Positions 62,649-64,000 of a stretch of 64,000 nucleotides of DNA are shown piece by piece (positions within the stretch are counted from its first letter, which is position 1; each line of letters begins with the position of its first letter). The stretch lies in the NCBI GenBank assembly GCA_963778025.1, contig CAVZTA010000012.1, forward strand, positions 62,001 through 126,000. The letters run 5' to 3'. Source of the DNA: CAVZTA01 sp963778025 (lineage in GTDB: Bacteria > Chloroflexota > Limnocylindria > Limnocylindrales > CSP1-4). A program made the position numbers and the translations under genes. The notes below the pieces were generated by a model. It was not told where the DNA came from, made no database searches, and saw only the letters and a program-made list of their open reading frames with translations.

Positions 62649-64000
62649 TCAGCCGAGGGCCGCGAACGCCTCGAGGAAGCGCGCGGTGATCCGGGTGGCG
62701 GTGCGCAGATCGTCCAACCGGATGTTCTCGTCCGGCGCATGGGCGCGGCAATCGTCGCGCGCGGCACCGAGCGTGGTGTTGGGCACCCCGTGCGCCGCGC
62801 AGAACCGGTACATCGGCGTCGTTCCGGGCATCGACACGGTGAACGCGGCAGGCTGACCCGTCACGCCCTCCGAGGCGCTGATCGCCGCGGCGACCAGCGG
62901 GTCCGCAGGGTCGGTCCACCAGGCTCGCGCATCGTCGAACCGGATGAGCTCGACATCCGTGAAGCCATGCTCGTCGAGATGCGTTCGCAGGCCCGCGACG
63001 ATCTCCTCCGGATCCTGATCGGGCACGAGCCGCATGTCGATCCGCGCGTGCGCCTCCGCGGGCGTGATCGTCTTCGGCTCGGCGCCGAGGTGCCCGGACC
63101 ACAGGCCCTGGATGTTGAGCGTGGGCTCGAAGGCGTCGGCCCGCTTGACCTCGACGCCGTCCCGGCCGCCGATGAATCGATCGACGCCCATCTCGTCGCG
63201 GTACTGATACAGCAGCTCGATCGGGAAGGCGTCGACCAGCGCCAGCTGCGCCGGTGTGGGCGGCCGGACACCGGCCCGCAGCCAGGCGCCTGCGGGCAGC
63301 CCGTCGGCGTCGACGAGCGTCGCGATCGCCTGGGCGATCCGCGTCGCCGCGTTCGGCAGCAGGTTCGCGGCACTCGAGTGCGCGTCGTACGCGATGGTTC
63401 GCGCGACGAGCTCGACGACCACGATCCCGCGCGACCCCGCGGCGACCTGCGGCCGTCCCTCCAGGTCGAGCCCGCCGCCCTCGATCAGCGCGCCGTCCGC
63501 TTCGCGCAGCTCGGGCCGCTGCCCCAGGAGCGCCTCGAGCGACGCACTGCCCGACTCTTCCTCGCCTTCCACGAAGAAGCGGACCCGGCAGGGAAGCGGC
63601 CCGACCGCCGCCAGCCACGCCTCCACGGCCCACAGACGCGGCAGGAACTCGCCCTTGTTGTCGGTCGCGCCGCGGGCGTAGAGGCGGCCGTCGCGGACCG
63701 CTGGTTCATAGGGCGGCGACGTCCATAGCTCGAGCGGCGAGGCCGGCTGCACGTCGTAGTGCTGGACGCACATCAGCGTCCGCGGCCCGTCGCCGAGCTC
63801 GCCGACCACGAGCGACGGCCGGTCCGCGACCTGCAGCACGCTGACCGTCGCCCCGAGCCGTCGGAGCCGCTGGGCGCACCATGCGGCGGCCGCGGCCAGC
63901 GGCTCCGGCGGCGCCCGTCTCGGATGGGATGGCCGACAGCTCGACGAGCTCGGCGAGCCAGTCGTCGAACCGCTCCTCGATCACCCGGTCGATCGCCGCC
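62649..64000 (-). CDS. M20-family metallopeptidase (partial, frame break)
   Basis: Minus-strand gene entering from the right edge. Near the N-terminus IEERFDDWLAELVELSAIPS, then after a shift near 63915 VLQVADRPSLVV, the metal ligands MCVQHYDVQP, ARGATDNKG and FVEGEEESGS, then ARIDMRLVPDQDPEEIV and VSMPGTTPMYRFCAAHG to the end LEAFAALG. It resembles dipeptidase/ArgE-like M20 enzymes. The start may lie outside the window; GTG 63984 is possible but the family usually begins slightly earlier. Confidence 0.85.

Overview
The window is 64 kb of very GC-rich (roughly 70%) bacterial chromosome. Ribosomal protein S21 is present, the order rpsU–yqeY–pgpH–ybeY matches Gram-positive and Chloroflexota genomes, pth is followed by mfd, GTG/TTG starts are frequent, stop/start overlaps of the GTGA/ATGA type are common, and there is an F420-type (luciferase-like) oxidoreductase. 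Together these point to a free-living high-GC Chloroflexota-like bacterium (for example the Limnocylindria/Ellin6529 group). That placement is an inference from gene content; no rRNA or tRNA gene was seen. Many otherwise normal housekeeping genes (mfd, lgt-like, cobS, a permease gene, an S9 peptidase) carry single-base frame breaks in short C or G runs. This looks more like consensus error in a long-read or metagenome assembly than biological decay, so broken genes below are given as reconstructed spans.

Layout. 1–6.2 kb: HIT hydrolase, a membrane protein, an acyl-CoA/AMP ligase on the minus strand, then an Lgt-like membrane enzyme, a membrane protein, a radical-SAM protein resembling the tetraether-lipid synthase (Tes/MJ0619) family, and a small membrane protein. 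6.2–9.96 kb: rpsU, yqeY, the c-di-AMP phosphodiesterase-like pgpH, and ybeY. 9.75–15.7 kb: a scrambled accessory island with two copies of a ybeY/regulator junction, truncated regulator remnants, a piece of leuS, a Tat-exported-looking protein, a duplicated-domain lipoprotein and a kynurenine formamidase-like hydrolase. 15.7–21.5 kb: an AfsR/BTAD-NB-ARC-TPR regulator, a small monooxygenase-like protein, and divergently a secreted M6-like metalloprotease, with a striking inverted repeat between the last two. 21.6–29.4 kb: pth, mfd, small proteins, an AAC(2')-like acetyltransferase, a luciferase-like oxidoreductase and a Dps-like ferritin.

29.4–42.2 kb: an RNHCP zinc-ribbon protein behind a possible leader peptide and hairpin, an MFS transporter, then a methyl-cycle group (apt, mtnA, GNAT, ahcY, and metK further on), an S9 peptidase, a CPA1 antiporter and kynureninase. 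42.4–48.1 kb: a polyamine-type ABC transporter (ATPase, binding protein, two permeases) followed by a GlcG/HbpS protein, divergent from an XRE-cupin regulator across a promoter region with several palindromes. 48.1–51.1 kb: GDP-mannose/sugar-phosphate genes. 51.2–54.3 kb: a mini SWIM protein and three exported proteins. 54.4–60.6 kb: a cobalamin riboswitch heading btuF-btuC-btuD-cobS-cobU-cobT-cobC (uptake plus nucleotide-loop assembly). 60.6–64 kb: an aminotransferase, a FlaR-like P-loop kinase, a YciI-like protein and a partial M20 peptidase.

How the genes fit together: the corrinoid operon salvages and finishes cobalamin. MetK, AhcY, MtnA and Apt make and recycle S-adenosylmethionine by-products, which the radical-SAM enzyme would also generate. 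The Lgt-like/radical-SAM cluster is the best candidate for an undescribed membrane-lipid modification system.
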